Shown here one piece after another: positions 25,538 through 32,399 of a stretch of 37,097 bases of DNA. The notes below the pieces were generated by a model. It did no database searches and was not told the origin of the DNA. It worked only from the letters and a program-made list of their open reading frames with translations. A program made the translations under genes and the position numbers. Origin of the DNA: CAZXVW01 sp964644025 (GTDB lineage: Bacteria > Acidobacteriota > Terriglobia > Bryobacterales > Bryobacteraceae); the NCBI GenBank assembly GCA_964644025.1, contig CAZXVW010000015.1:1-37097 (forward strand). Reading direction: 5' to 3'. The number at the start of each line of letters is the position of its first letter. Positions within the stretch are counted from its first letter, which is position 1.

Positions 25538-26722
25538 TTAGGGCACGCGGCGCCGGACTGTCTTTTCGTTGAGCGCGTAGCCGATGCCCGGACGGTCCGG
25601 GACTGTGAGACGGCCCTTTTCGACTTGTTCGGGCGGCTCGACTAGCTCGGCGCGCCACGGCACTTCTCCGAAGGAAAACTCGAGAATCGAGAAGTTCGGC
25701 AGCGTGGCGCACACGTGGGCCGCGGCCATGTTGCCCACCGGGCTGGCCGGGCCGTGCGGGGCGGCCAACAGGCCGGCGCCTTCGGCCATCGCGGCGATCT
25801 TCTTTAGTTCGAACATTCCGCCGCAGTACTTGATGTCCGGCATGACGATGTCGACCGCGCCGGCGGAAATGTAGCGGTAGAAGCCTTTGACTCCGAACAG
25901 CGACTCCCCACCGGCGGTGGGCATCTTCGCCGCCTTATTGATGGCGACCAGGTTCTCCAGGGGCCGCGAAACTTCTTCCACCCAGAACAGGCGCAGTGGT
26001 TCCAACCGCCGCACCAGAGCCAGGCCGCGTTCGAGATCCATATGGCTGTGGACATCGAGCAGCAGGTCGTTCTCAGGCCCGATCGCCTGGCGAACCGCGG
26101 TGGCGCAATCGACGCCCAGGCGGGTGAATTTTTCTAGAAGCGCGGGCTGGCCCTTGCGCGGCATGCTGTCCCACGGGGCCAGTTTGACGGCGTCGAAACC
26201 CGCCCGGACGGCCCGCGCGGCGCCGGCGGCGAATCCGGGCGGAGTTCGATCTTCGGTGGAACGGTTGATGTTGGCATAGCAGCGGATCCGGCGCTGGAGC
26301 ATCCCTCCAAAGAGCTGATAAGCCGGCACCCCGAGCGCCTTACCCTGCAGATCCCACAGGCACTGCTCCAGGCCGCCCAGAGCCACGGCCGCCGGCCGGC
26401 CTTTTCTCGCCACCACCGGGTGGGTCAGTTGCCGCAGTCGTTCCACGTCGAAGATGCTCTTGCCCTTCATCCCTTCTAGAAACTGGCGAGCAATGGAGAT
26501 GACAAGCTGGTCGTCCCGGCCACCATGGGAAGCGTCGCCAATGCCGGTCAGCCCGGCACTGGTTTGCAGCCGGAACAGCACCCAGTTTCCGCGGCGGTTC
26601 ACGTGAACGCGAAACACCTCCAGTCCGGTGACGGTGATTCGCGCGGCTTCCTTGGCTGCCGATGCCAGTGGCCCCAGTAACGTCATTGCGCCTGCAGCGC
26701 CGAGCCATCGTCTTCGATTCAT
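25538..26722 (-). CDS. Enolase-superfamily (mandelate racemase/muconate lactonizing) enzyme with Tat-like leader
   Basis: The 394-residue protein starts MNRRRWLGAAGAMTLLGPLA, a twin-arginine-like leader. The capping domain includes LTGIGDASHGGRDD. The barrel has metal ligands in LLLDVHSHMD, FWVEEVSRP and GGESLFG, and a late His in APHGPASPVG. The Asp-x-His pair in the first ligand motif is a feature of the acid-sugar dehydratases (galactonate/mannonate type), so dehydration of a sugar acid is the likely reaction. It follows a paralogue in the same orientation, 138 bases downstream of it; that gap holds nothing I can identify. Exported enolase-superfamily enzymes are unusual. Confidence 0.85.
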   Translation of the reverse strand: MNRRRWLGAAGAMTLLGPLASAAKEAARITVTGLEVFRVHVNRRGNWVLFRLQTSAGLTGIGDASHGGRDDQLVISIARQFLEGMKGKSIFDVERLRQLTHPVVARKGRPAAVALGGLEQCLWDLQGKALGVPAYQLFGGMLQRRIRCYANINRSTEDRTPPGFAAGAARAVRAGFDAVKLAPWDSMPRKGQPALLEKFTRLGVDCATAVRQAIGPENDLLLDVHSHMDLERGLALVRRLEPLRLFWVEEVSRPLENLVAINKAAKMPTAGGESLFGVKGFYRYISAGAVDIVMPDIKYCGGMFELKKIAAMAEGAGLLAAPHGPASPVGNMAAAHVCATLPNFSILEFSFGEVPWRAELVEPPEQVEKGRLTVPDRPGIGYALNEKTVRRRVP

Positions 26723-26860
26723 CGCTTCATCCCGTTGTCAGAGTTCTCCACTTTGCCGCCACCCGGGGCCCGTTCGAAGCCGCTTTCTCACCGGGCCCCC
26801 GCCACGCCGCCCACCCAGATGCCAATCGGCTCCACCTTCCGGCCACTTTCGGCCACTCGT

Positions 26861-28075
26861 TCACCAGTTGGTGATGGAACCATCGGGCCGGTGAAAGACC
26901 CGGACCGGTTGGGAGGGCTCGGTGATCTCGGCCACCAGCTTCACGCGGCTGGGATCGAATGTCACCCCGATGCCCGGCCGGCGGTTAGGCCAGAGCTTCC
27001 CGTTCTTGAAATCGAAGTGTTGCGGAAAGTAGGGCACGTCCCTCGGACCGGCGCCGGTCATTTCCATGAGCGCCGGCCCCGGAAATGACGCCAGGACGTG
27101 GACCAGGGCCGCCTCGGAGGCGGGGCCGGTGAAGTGAGGGACGAGGCCGACGTAGTGTGTTTCACACAACGCCGCCAGCTTCATCATCTCGGTGATGCCG
27201 CCGACGTTGGGAATGGTCACCCGCGAGTAGTCGATCAACTGGTTCTCGACCAGTTCATGGATTTCCCAGCGGTCGCCGAAATGCTCGCCGACGGCGATCG
27301 GAACTTTCACCTGGGGGCGGAGCTGCCGGTAAACGCCCTTGTTTTCCGAGCGCACCAGGTCCTCGCAGAACAGCGGCTCGAGCGGCTCGAGAAGGGTGCT
27401 GAGCCGGACCGCGTCGGGGAAATCGAGGCGCGTGTGGTAGTCGATGGCCCAGTCGCCGTCATCGCCCACGCCCTCGCGAATCTGGCGGCATCGTTCGTAA
27501 GTGGTGCGGACGATGTGATTTGCCACGAACGGCTTGCCTTTGCCCGGGTCGGCCACCGATGTGCGATAGGCCCGGAAGCCGGCCTCGATGCAGGCGCGGG
27601 CGGTTTCCTTCAGGCTTCCCTGGCTGGGAAAGCCAGTCGCGTAACACTCGACGTAGTCGCGCGTTAGCCCGCCCAGCAGTTCGTAAACGGGCACGCCGAG
27701 CGCCTTGCCCTTGATGTCCCACAGCGCCACGTCCAGCGCGCCCAAGGCATGGATCTTCTCCCGGCCGGGCGGGTAGAAATGGCCGCGGTACATCAGTTGC
27801 CAGAGATTTTCGATCCGGGACGGATCCCGGCCGATCAGCAGCCCGGCGCACTGCACGATGGTATCCCGGGAGCCTCCCTCGCCGATGCCGGTGATTCCCT
27901 GGTCCGTCTCCACGGTGACGATGTGGGAACTCTGGTTGAAGATCGGGCGCGAGATGGGCGAGTGGTAAAAGCGGATGCGGGTAATCTTCATCCTCGCCAG
28001 CTCGGCCCGTGCCTTGCCTGCCAGCGCACCGCCGCCCCCCACGGCCGTTTTGAGCCATGTTCGTCGTGTCCACAT
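26861..28075 (-). CDS. Second enolase-superfamily dehydratase-like enzyme with Tat-like leader
   Basis: The 404-residue product starts MWTRRTWLKTAVGGGGALA, a twin-arginine-like signal. Metal and catalytic motifs are AIDYHTRLD (Asp-x-His), LFCEDLVRSEN, AVGEHFGDRW and VPHFTGPASE. The capping domain has TGIGEGGSRD and the conserved WDIKGKALGVPVYELLGG. This fits the D-galactonate/mannonate dehydratase type. The ATG at 28075 is preferred because it begins the leader; GGAG lies just upstream and a TATGAT -10 at 28085-28090 would make a nearly leaderless mRNA, excluding an ATG at 28096 and the GTG or ATG farther upstream. It is probably co-transcribed with its paralogue. Confidence 0.86.
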   Translation of the reverse strand: MWTRRTWLKTAVGGGGALAGKARAELARMKITRIRFYHSPISRPIFNQSSHIVTVETDQGITGIGEGGSRDTIVQCAGLLIGRDPSRIENLWQLMYRGHFYPPGREKIHALGALDVALWDIKGKALGVPVYELLGGLTRDYVECYATGFPSQGSLKETARACIEAGFRAYRTSVADPGKGKPFVANHIVRTTYERCRQIREGVGDDGDWAIDYHTRLDFPDAVRLSTLLEPLEPLFCEDLVRSENKGVYRQLRPQVKVPIAVGEHFGDRWEIHELVENQLIDYSRVTIPNVGGITEMMKLAALCETHYVGLVPHFTGPASEAALVHVLASFPGPALMEMTGAGPRDVPYFPQHFDFKNGKLWPNRRPGIGVTFDPSRVKLVAEITEPSQPVRVFHRPDGSITNW

Positions 28076-28084
28076 GACTCCGCC

Positions 28085-28090
28085 ATCATA
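28085..28090 (-). promoter_or_regulatory. -10 element TATGAT of the enolase-superfamily gene pair
   Basis: On the minus strand TATGAT lies nine bases upstream of the ATG at 28075. The transcript would begin two or so bases before the start codon. No -35 is visible. Confidence 0.35.
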
Positions 28091-28174
28091 CATCGCCGGG
28101 CCGAGCCGGGACACCTCATCGCCCCGCGGGTCAGGGGGAGCTGGTCACCGCGGATTCGCCGAGTCCGGGAACCG

Positions 28175-29377
28175 TCAGCGAGCGGAAAACTTGTAAACCG
28201 TGGTCGAGCGGTAAGTCTCACCCGGCTTGAGCACGGTGGAAGGGAACTGCGGGTGGTTCGGGGAATCCGGGAAATGCTGCGTCTCCAGGCACAAGGCGGA
28301 CCGCTTCTGGTAAACAACGCCGCTCTTGCCCGTCAGCGTCCCGTCCAGGAAGTTGCCGGTGTAGAACTGGATGCCGGGCTCGGTGGTCAACACCTCCATG
28401 ACCCGGCCGGTCGCCGGCTCGTAGACGCGGGCCGCCAGCGTGAGTCCTTCGCCGGTCCGGTTCAACACGAAGTTGTGGTCGTAGCCGCCGGCGAAGCGGA
28501 GCTGCGGATCATCCGCGTCAATTCGTGCGCCGATGGGCGTCGGCTGGCGAAAGTCGAACGGCGTGCCTTCCACCGGCCGCAGCTCGCCGGTCGGGATCAG
28601 CGTTTCGTCCACCGGGGTAAACCGGTCGGCGTCGATCATCAGCACGTGATCCAGGATGGGAGTGGCGCCGGCGTCTTTCAGGTTGAAGTAGGAGTGGTTC
28701 GTAAGGTTGACGATAGTGGTCTTGTCGGTGGTTGCTTCGTAATCGATCCGCAGCGCATTGTCATCGGTCAGCGTATAGGTGACCCTCACCCGCAGCTCGC
28801 CGGGGTAGCCTTCTTCACCGTCCGGGCTGACGCAGCGCAGGATGAGTTGTGGGCCGTCGGGGGAATCCGCGCTTTCGGCGCTCCAGAGCTTCTTGTCGAA
28901 GCCTTTCAGCCCGCCATGAAGATGGTTGGGACCGTTGTTTTGCGCCAGGGTATAGGTCTTGCCCTCTAGTTCGAACTTGCCGCCGGCGATGCGGTTGCCG
29001 TAACGGCCGATCAGCGCGCCGAAATAAGGATTCTCCTTCACGTAGCGATCCAGCCCGTCGAATCCGAGAACCACGTCACCGAGCTGGCCCTGGCGGTCGG
29101 GAACCTTGAGCGAGACCAGGATCCCGCCATAGTTCATGATCCGCGCTTCCATCCCGCTCTTGTTTGCCAGGGTGTAGAGCTGAACTTCTTCTCCCGTGGG
29201 AAGTTTTCCGAACGGTTCCACTTGAATCACTCCTTTTCGATTGCCCGCTGCCGGGCCGCTTTCGGTCGCGGGCCCGCAAGATAACCAGAGCGGCGCCAGG
29301 CATAGCATCGAGGCGACCACCGCGCTTCGCCAAGCCGGCCTCCCGCTCTGCGCAGGTTGTCCTTCTTGTTGAATCAT
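28175..29377 (-). CDS. galM: Aldose 1-epimerase (mutarotase), predicted lipoprotein
   Basis: GalM interconverts alpha and beta anomers of aldoses. The 400-residue protein has a lipoprotein-type signal (VVASMLCLAPLWLSC, the Cys being the lipidation site), so it is anchored outside the cytoplasm. Family motifs follow: ARIMNYGGILVSLKVPDR, ALIGRYGNRIAGGKFEL, NNGPNHLHGG, the catalytic His in NLTNHSYFNL and the catalytic Glu in LETQHFPDSPNHPQFP. It is transcribed away from the sulfatase gene and sits between carbohydrate genes. The start ATG at 29377 is without a clear Shine-Dalgarno. Confidence 0.92.
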   Translation of the reverse strand: MIQQEGQPAQSGRPAWRSAVVASMLCLAPLWLSCGPATESGPAAGNRKGVIQVEPFGKLPTGEEVQLYTLANKSGMEARIMNYGGILVSLKVPDRQGQLGDVVLGFDGLDRYVKENPYFGALIGRYGNRIAGGKFELEGKTYTLAQNNGPNHLHGGLKGFDKKLWSAESADSPDGPQLILRCVSPDGEEGYPGELRVRVTYTLTDDNALRIDYEATTDKTTIVNLTNHSYFNLKDAGATPILDHVLMIDADRFTPVDETLIPTGELRPVEGTPFDFRQPTPIGARIDADDPQLRFAGGYDHNFVLNRTGEGLTLAARVYEPATGRVMEVLTTEPGIQFYTGNFLDGTLTGKSGVVYQKRSALCLETQHFPDSPNHPQFPSTVLKPGETYRSTTVYKFSAR

Positions 29378-29433
29378 CTTCGCTACATCAGCTTACCAGA
29401 GAGCAATTGCACCAGGGAAGCAATCTCTGAAGA

Positions 29434-29439
29434 TATAAT
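29434..29439 (+). promoter_or_regulatory. Consensus -10 box TATAAT of the sulfatase gene
   Basis: A perfect TATAAT places transcription start near 29446, 16 bases before the ATG at 29462. An ATG at 29438 overlaps the box and therefore cannot be the start. TTGCAC at 29407-29412 is a distant -35 candidate (21-base spacer). Confidence 0.5.
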
Positions 29440-29461
29440 GAGTCTCCAGGAATCGAATGAA

Positions 29462-30895
29462 ATGAAACGCTGGTGGCTTCCCCGTATTTTGATCTCGGCT
29501 GTGGCGGCAATGGGTCTGGTCCCGTCACCGCTGTTGCGGGCCGCCCCGCCACCGAGCCGGCCCAACATTATTTTCATTCTGATCGATGACATGGGCTACG
29601 GCGACTTGACCGTCACCGGCAACAAGGACGTTCGCACGGTCAACATGGACCGTTTGGCGAGCGAAGGCATTCGCTTCACGCAATTTTACGTGGCTTCCCC
29701 GATCTGCTCCCCCTCCCGGGTGGCAATCACCACCGGCCAGTACCCGGCACGGAACCTGATCAATTCCTACCTGAACACGCGCAAGCGCAACCGGGAGCGC
29801 GGCATGCGGGATTACCTGGACCCCGCCGCCCCGGCTGTCGCCCGCGCGTTCCAGCGCGCCGGCTACGCCACCGCCCATTTCGGCAAGTGGCACATGGGCG
29901 GGGGCCGGGACGTAGGCGACGCCCCGCTGCCGGAAGCCTACGGCTTCGACGAATCACTGGTCTCCTTTGAAGGACTCGGGGACCGGGTGCTGCAGCCGGA
30001 CCACCGGCTCTCGGAAATGAGCGCGAGACTCGACCGCGGCAAGCTCATCTGGGCGCCGAAGCACAAGAAGACCGAGATTTACGTGAACCGCGCCATCGAT
30101 TTCATCCGCCGGCACCGGGACGGGCCGTTTTACCTGCACTTGTGCCCCAACGATGTGCATGATCCCCACCTGCCGAGCCAGGAGATGCTCGCCAAATACG
30201 AGCGGTTCAAAGCCAACCCTTACGTCCAGCGTTTCTATGCCGTGCTCGATGAGATGGACCGCCAGATCGGCCGGCTGCTCGACACGATCGACGAACTGGG
30301 CCTGGCCGGCCGGACCCTGGTCATGCTCACCAGCGATAACGGCCCCACCGCCTGGCCCCGCTACTATAAGGAGGGCTACGAGCCGCCGGGCAGCACCGCC
30401 GGCTTCCGCGGCCGGAAATGGAGCCTGTACGAGGGCGGCATTCGGATGCCGCTGCTGGCGCGCTGGAAAGGCAGGATTCCGGCTGGCGTCGTCGACCGCC
30501 AGACGGTGATGGGCTCCGTGGACCTGTTCCCCACGTTTTGTAAGCTGGCCGGCGTGAAGCCCCCGGCGGCGGATTTCGACGGCCAGGATATGAGTGCGGC
30601 GCTGCTGGGCAAGCCCCAAAAACGCGAGCGGCCTCTTTACTGGGAATACGGCCGCGACAAGACCTACCTGAAACCCGGCCTGCCGAAGGACCAAAGCCCG
30701 AACCTGGCCATCCGCGACGGCTACTGGAAGCTGCTGATCAACTACGACGGCACCCGGCTGGAACTCTACAACCTGGATGCCGATCCGCACGAACAGCATA
30801 ACGTGGCGGACCAGTACCCCAAGGTGGCCCGGCGCCTCTCGAAAATGGTGATCCAGTGGCGCCAGTCACTGCCCACGCTGGAGAGAACGAAGTAG
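29462..30895 (+). CDS. Secreted formylglycine sulfatase (arylsulfatase A type)
   Basis: The 477-residue protein has a signal peptide (MKRWWLPRILISAVAAMGLV). The metal-binding IIFILIDDMGYGD (about residues 36-48) follows, then the type I sulfatase motif CSPSR with Cys82 (converted to formylglycine) and Arg86. KWHMGGG and LTSDNGPTAWP are further active-site segments, and GRKWSLYEGGIRMPLLARWK is typical of the family. It would remove sulfate esters from an extracellular or periplasmic glycan; a formylglycine-generating enzyme is needed but is not in the window. The start at 29462 follows from the -10 box and AGGA at 29448-29451. It is divergent from galM. Confidence 0.92.
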   Translation: MKRWWLPRILISAVAAMGLVPSPLLRAAPPPSRPNIIFILIDDMGYGDLTVTGNKDVRTVNMDRLASEGIRFTQFYVASPICSPSRVAITTGQYPARNLINSYLNTRKRNRERGMRDYLDPAAPAVARAFQRAGYATAHFGKWHMGGGRDVGDAPLPEAYGFDESLVSFEGLGDRVLQPDHRLSEMSARLDRGKLIWAPKHKKTEIYVNRAIDFIRRHRDGPFYLHLCPNDVHDPHLPSQEMLAKYERFKANPYVQRFYAVLDEMDRQIGRLLDTIDELGLAGRTLVMLTSDNGPTAWPRYYKEGYEPPGSTAGFRGRKWSLYEGGIRMPLLARWKGRIPAGVVDRQTVMGSVDLFPTFCKLAGVKPPAADFDGQDMSAALLGKPQKRERPLYWEYGRDKTYLKPGLPKDQSPNLAIRDGYWKLLINYDGTRLELYNLDADPHEQHNVADQYPKVARRLSKMVIQWRQSLPTLERTK

Positions 30896-30926
30896 GAGCT
30901 TCCAGTGGGGCCCGGAGCCGGCCTCA

Positions 30927-31760
30927 TCACTTCCAGTTGGGAAACGGGTTCACGCGGCCGCGCCGGCAATCCCGAATCAGATCAGGAACCCGGCGCCGCC
31001 GCCGCAGAAGGCGCGCCAGGAGCTTCTCGAGTTCTCCCCGGTCTCCGTTCAGCCACTGCGATGGGATTCGCCGGTAGGCCTCATCGACGACCTCTTCCGG
31101 GAAGTGCACCACGCGCTCCAGCCAGGGCTGAAAATCCTCGAGCGAGTGGACGCGCCGGTAGACCACCGGGCGGAAGTACAGCCCCTGGATGGGCGAATCC
31201 GTGAACTGCCAGTGAGGCCCGCCGAAGACGTAACCGTGGTCCATCATCTGCGCTAGGAAGCCGAGCCGGGAGGTCCCGGGTTGGCCGGCGGAAGCCCATT
31301 CCCTGAGCGGAGTCCGGAAAAAGATGGACTGGCGGGAATCCGCGTTACCGGCCCACTTGTCGAAAACCAGCACGCCCAGGAAATCATCCCGGTTGGCGAC
31401 CTTGTCGAGCAGCGCGTCAGGAATGAAATCGTAAACGGCGTCCCGAGATGGGTCTCCGGGGAAACGGGAACCGAAATGCCAGCCCGGGGCGATCGGCAGA
31501 CGGCGGCTGCCGAGCCGGATTTCCACCTCCGGGTTGGTGCGCAAGAACTCTTCGGTTACCTCCACCAGCATCGCTTCCGGCGTCGAGATCCGCAGGTAAC
31601 GGAGAAAGATGCTCGCGACCAGCTCATTGACGAGAATGCGGCGGTGCTGCGGGTTGTTCTTGAACTTGACCACGTAGAAATGGCCATCATCCGCCTCCAG
31701 CAAGTGGGCCTGGGCGCCGCCGCGCATTTTCCGGATAAGCCGTCGGGCATGAACCGGCAT
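30927..31760 (-). CDS. HipA-like kinase family protein (HipA_2)
   Basis: The 277-residue protein resembles the stand-alone HipA_2-type kinase family, not the HipA/HipB toxin pair. Visible elements are a glycine/lysine start (LLEADDGHFYVVKFKNNPQH), NELVASIFLRYLRI, the catalytic-loop-like VFDKWAGNADSRQSIFF and the metal-binding-like MMDHGYVFGG. The C-terminus is very Arg-rich. No HipB-like antitoxin with an HTH is adjacent. It shares an overlapping divergent promoter with the small gene at 31812. The start ATG 31760 lies eleven bases from the -10. The target is unknown. Confidence 0.75.
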   Translation of the reverse strand: MPVHARRLIRKMRGGAQAHLLEADDGHFYVVKFKNNPQHRRILVNELVASIFLRYLRISTPEAMLVEVTEEFLRTNPEVEIRLGSRRLPIAPGWHFGSRFPGDPSRDAVYDFIPDALLDKVANRDDFLGVLVFDKWAGNADSRQSIFFRTPLREWASAGQPGTSRLGFLAQMMDHGYVFGGPHWQFTDSPIQGLYFRPVVYRRVHSLEDFQPWLERVVHFPEEVVDEAYRRIPSQWLNGDRGELEKLLARLLRRRRRVPDLIRDCRRGRVNPFPNWK

Positions 31761-31770
31761 GAAAATGGGG

Positions 31771-31777
31771 TAATCTA
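31771..31777. promoter_or_regulatory. Overlapping divergent -10 boxes between HipA-like and 73-residue genes
   Basis: TAATCT (31771-31776) reads rightward and TAGATT (31777-31772 on the minus strand) reads leftward over the same bases. Rightward transcription would have a leader of about 30 bases; leftward transcription would start about five bases before the HipA-like ATG. Confidence 0.35.
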
Positions 31778-31811
31778 GTTGTTTACCATAAAGCGAAGGA
31801 GCGCAGCAGGA

Positions 31812-32033
31812 ATGACTGAGGAGACGGTGCCGGTGGCCGCGCCTCGCAGCAAGGATGAAATCGCCCTCGAGCTGATGAAGTTCGTCGCGATCACTACCGG
31901 ATACGGCAAGGGGGCTCCCGCCGCCGGGTTCTCCAGCAAACCGACGCGGAACCCGGAAGAATACGCCGAGGCCTTGCTGCAGCTATTCAAGCGGTGCCGG
32001 GCCATCTTGCACGGTGAACCCGGCAAATCGTAA
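31812..32033 (+). CDS. Small conserved-looking protein of unknown function (73 residues)
   Basis: The ATG at 31812 has AAGGAG ten bases upstream. A TTG at 31779 is in frame but lies next to the -10. The product starts MTEETVPVAAPRSKDEIALE, has a helical segment ELMKFVAITTGYG, a Gly/Ala/Ser loop and a second helix YAEALLQLFKRCRAIL. No TM or signal is seen, so it is probably cytoplasmic. I do not recognise a named family. It is divergent from the HipA-like kinase and convergent to the acidic/basic protein that follows. Confidence 0.7.
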   Translation: MTEETVPVAAPRSKDEIALELMKFVAITTGYGKGAPAAGFSSKPTRNPEEYAEALLQLFKRCRAILHGEPGKS

Positions 32034-32075
32034 AGTCACGGAGCACCAGGTGCACCCGCCCCGGCTGCGCCCCGG

Positions 32076-32342
32076 TCATTTTGCTTTTCTTTTCCGGCCT
32101 GCGGCGCCGGCTCGCGGTCTTTTCCCAGGCCCCTGCGTAGAAGGTGAACTCCGGCTGGCTGGTCTTTTCGGGAGTGCTCCATCTTGTGAAACCGGCGCGG
32201 CGATGCCGGGCTCCGCTTCATCGTCTTCCTCGTCAGCATCGTATTGGAGGAGTTCCGATTCCACGTCGATGGCACCTTCCCCGAAAGATCCGCTTCCTTC
32301 GTAGCCATCGTCCTCCGGGAGTGAGTACCGGGTCTTGACCAT
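32076..32342 (-). CDS. Small acidic protein with basic Lys/Arg/Pro tail (88 residues)
   Basis: The product has three zones: MVKTRYSLPEDDGYEGSGSF, an acidic segment LLQYDADEEDDEAEPG, and a disordered basic tail ending AAGRKRKAK. The ATG at 32342 has AGGAG nine bases upstream; an ATG at 32372 is an alternative with a nearly leaderless transcript. It has its own extended -10 (TGC TACGAT, minus strand, in 32395-32386), divergent from the fucosidase. That promoter and the strongly zoned composition support a real gene. Function is unknown; the acidic-then-basic layout could bind nucleic acid or another protein. Confidence 0.6.
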   Translation of the reverse strand: MVKTRYSLPEDDGYEGSGSFGEGAIDVESELLQYDADEEDDEAEPGIAAPVSQDGALPKRPASRSSPSTQGPGKRPRAGAAGRKRKAK

Positions 32343-32382
32343 CTCCCTACTCTCCTGCCAGAAGAAATCCATCCGGGCTTAA

Positions 32383-32395
32383 TGCTATCGTAGCA
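32383..32395. promoter_or_regulatory. Symmetric divergent extended -10 promoter TGCTATCGTAGCA
   Basis: The 13 bases have inverted arms TGCTA/TAGCA around TCG. Rightward they read TGC-TATCGT (-10 at 32386-32391), so transcription starts near 32398-32400 at the fucosidase ATG. Leftward they read TGC-TACGAT, serving the small gene ending at 32076. Both directions share the same duplex. Confidence 0.45.
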
Positions 32396-32399
32396 AGTC

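Noticed and set aside
26723..26860. Gap between the two enolase-superfamily genes as a riboswitch or small RNA
   Set aside because: Only a short repeated CGGCCACT stretch is visible, with no consistent fold or terminator.
30927..31760. HipAB toxin-antitoxin module
   Set aside because: The protein resembles the stand-alone HipA_2 family, and no adjacent gene encodes an HTH HipB-like antitoxin.
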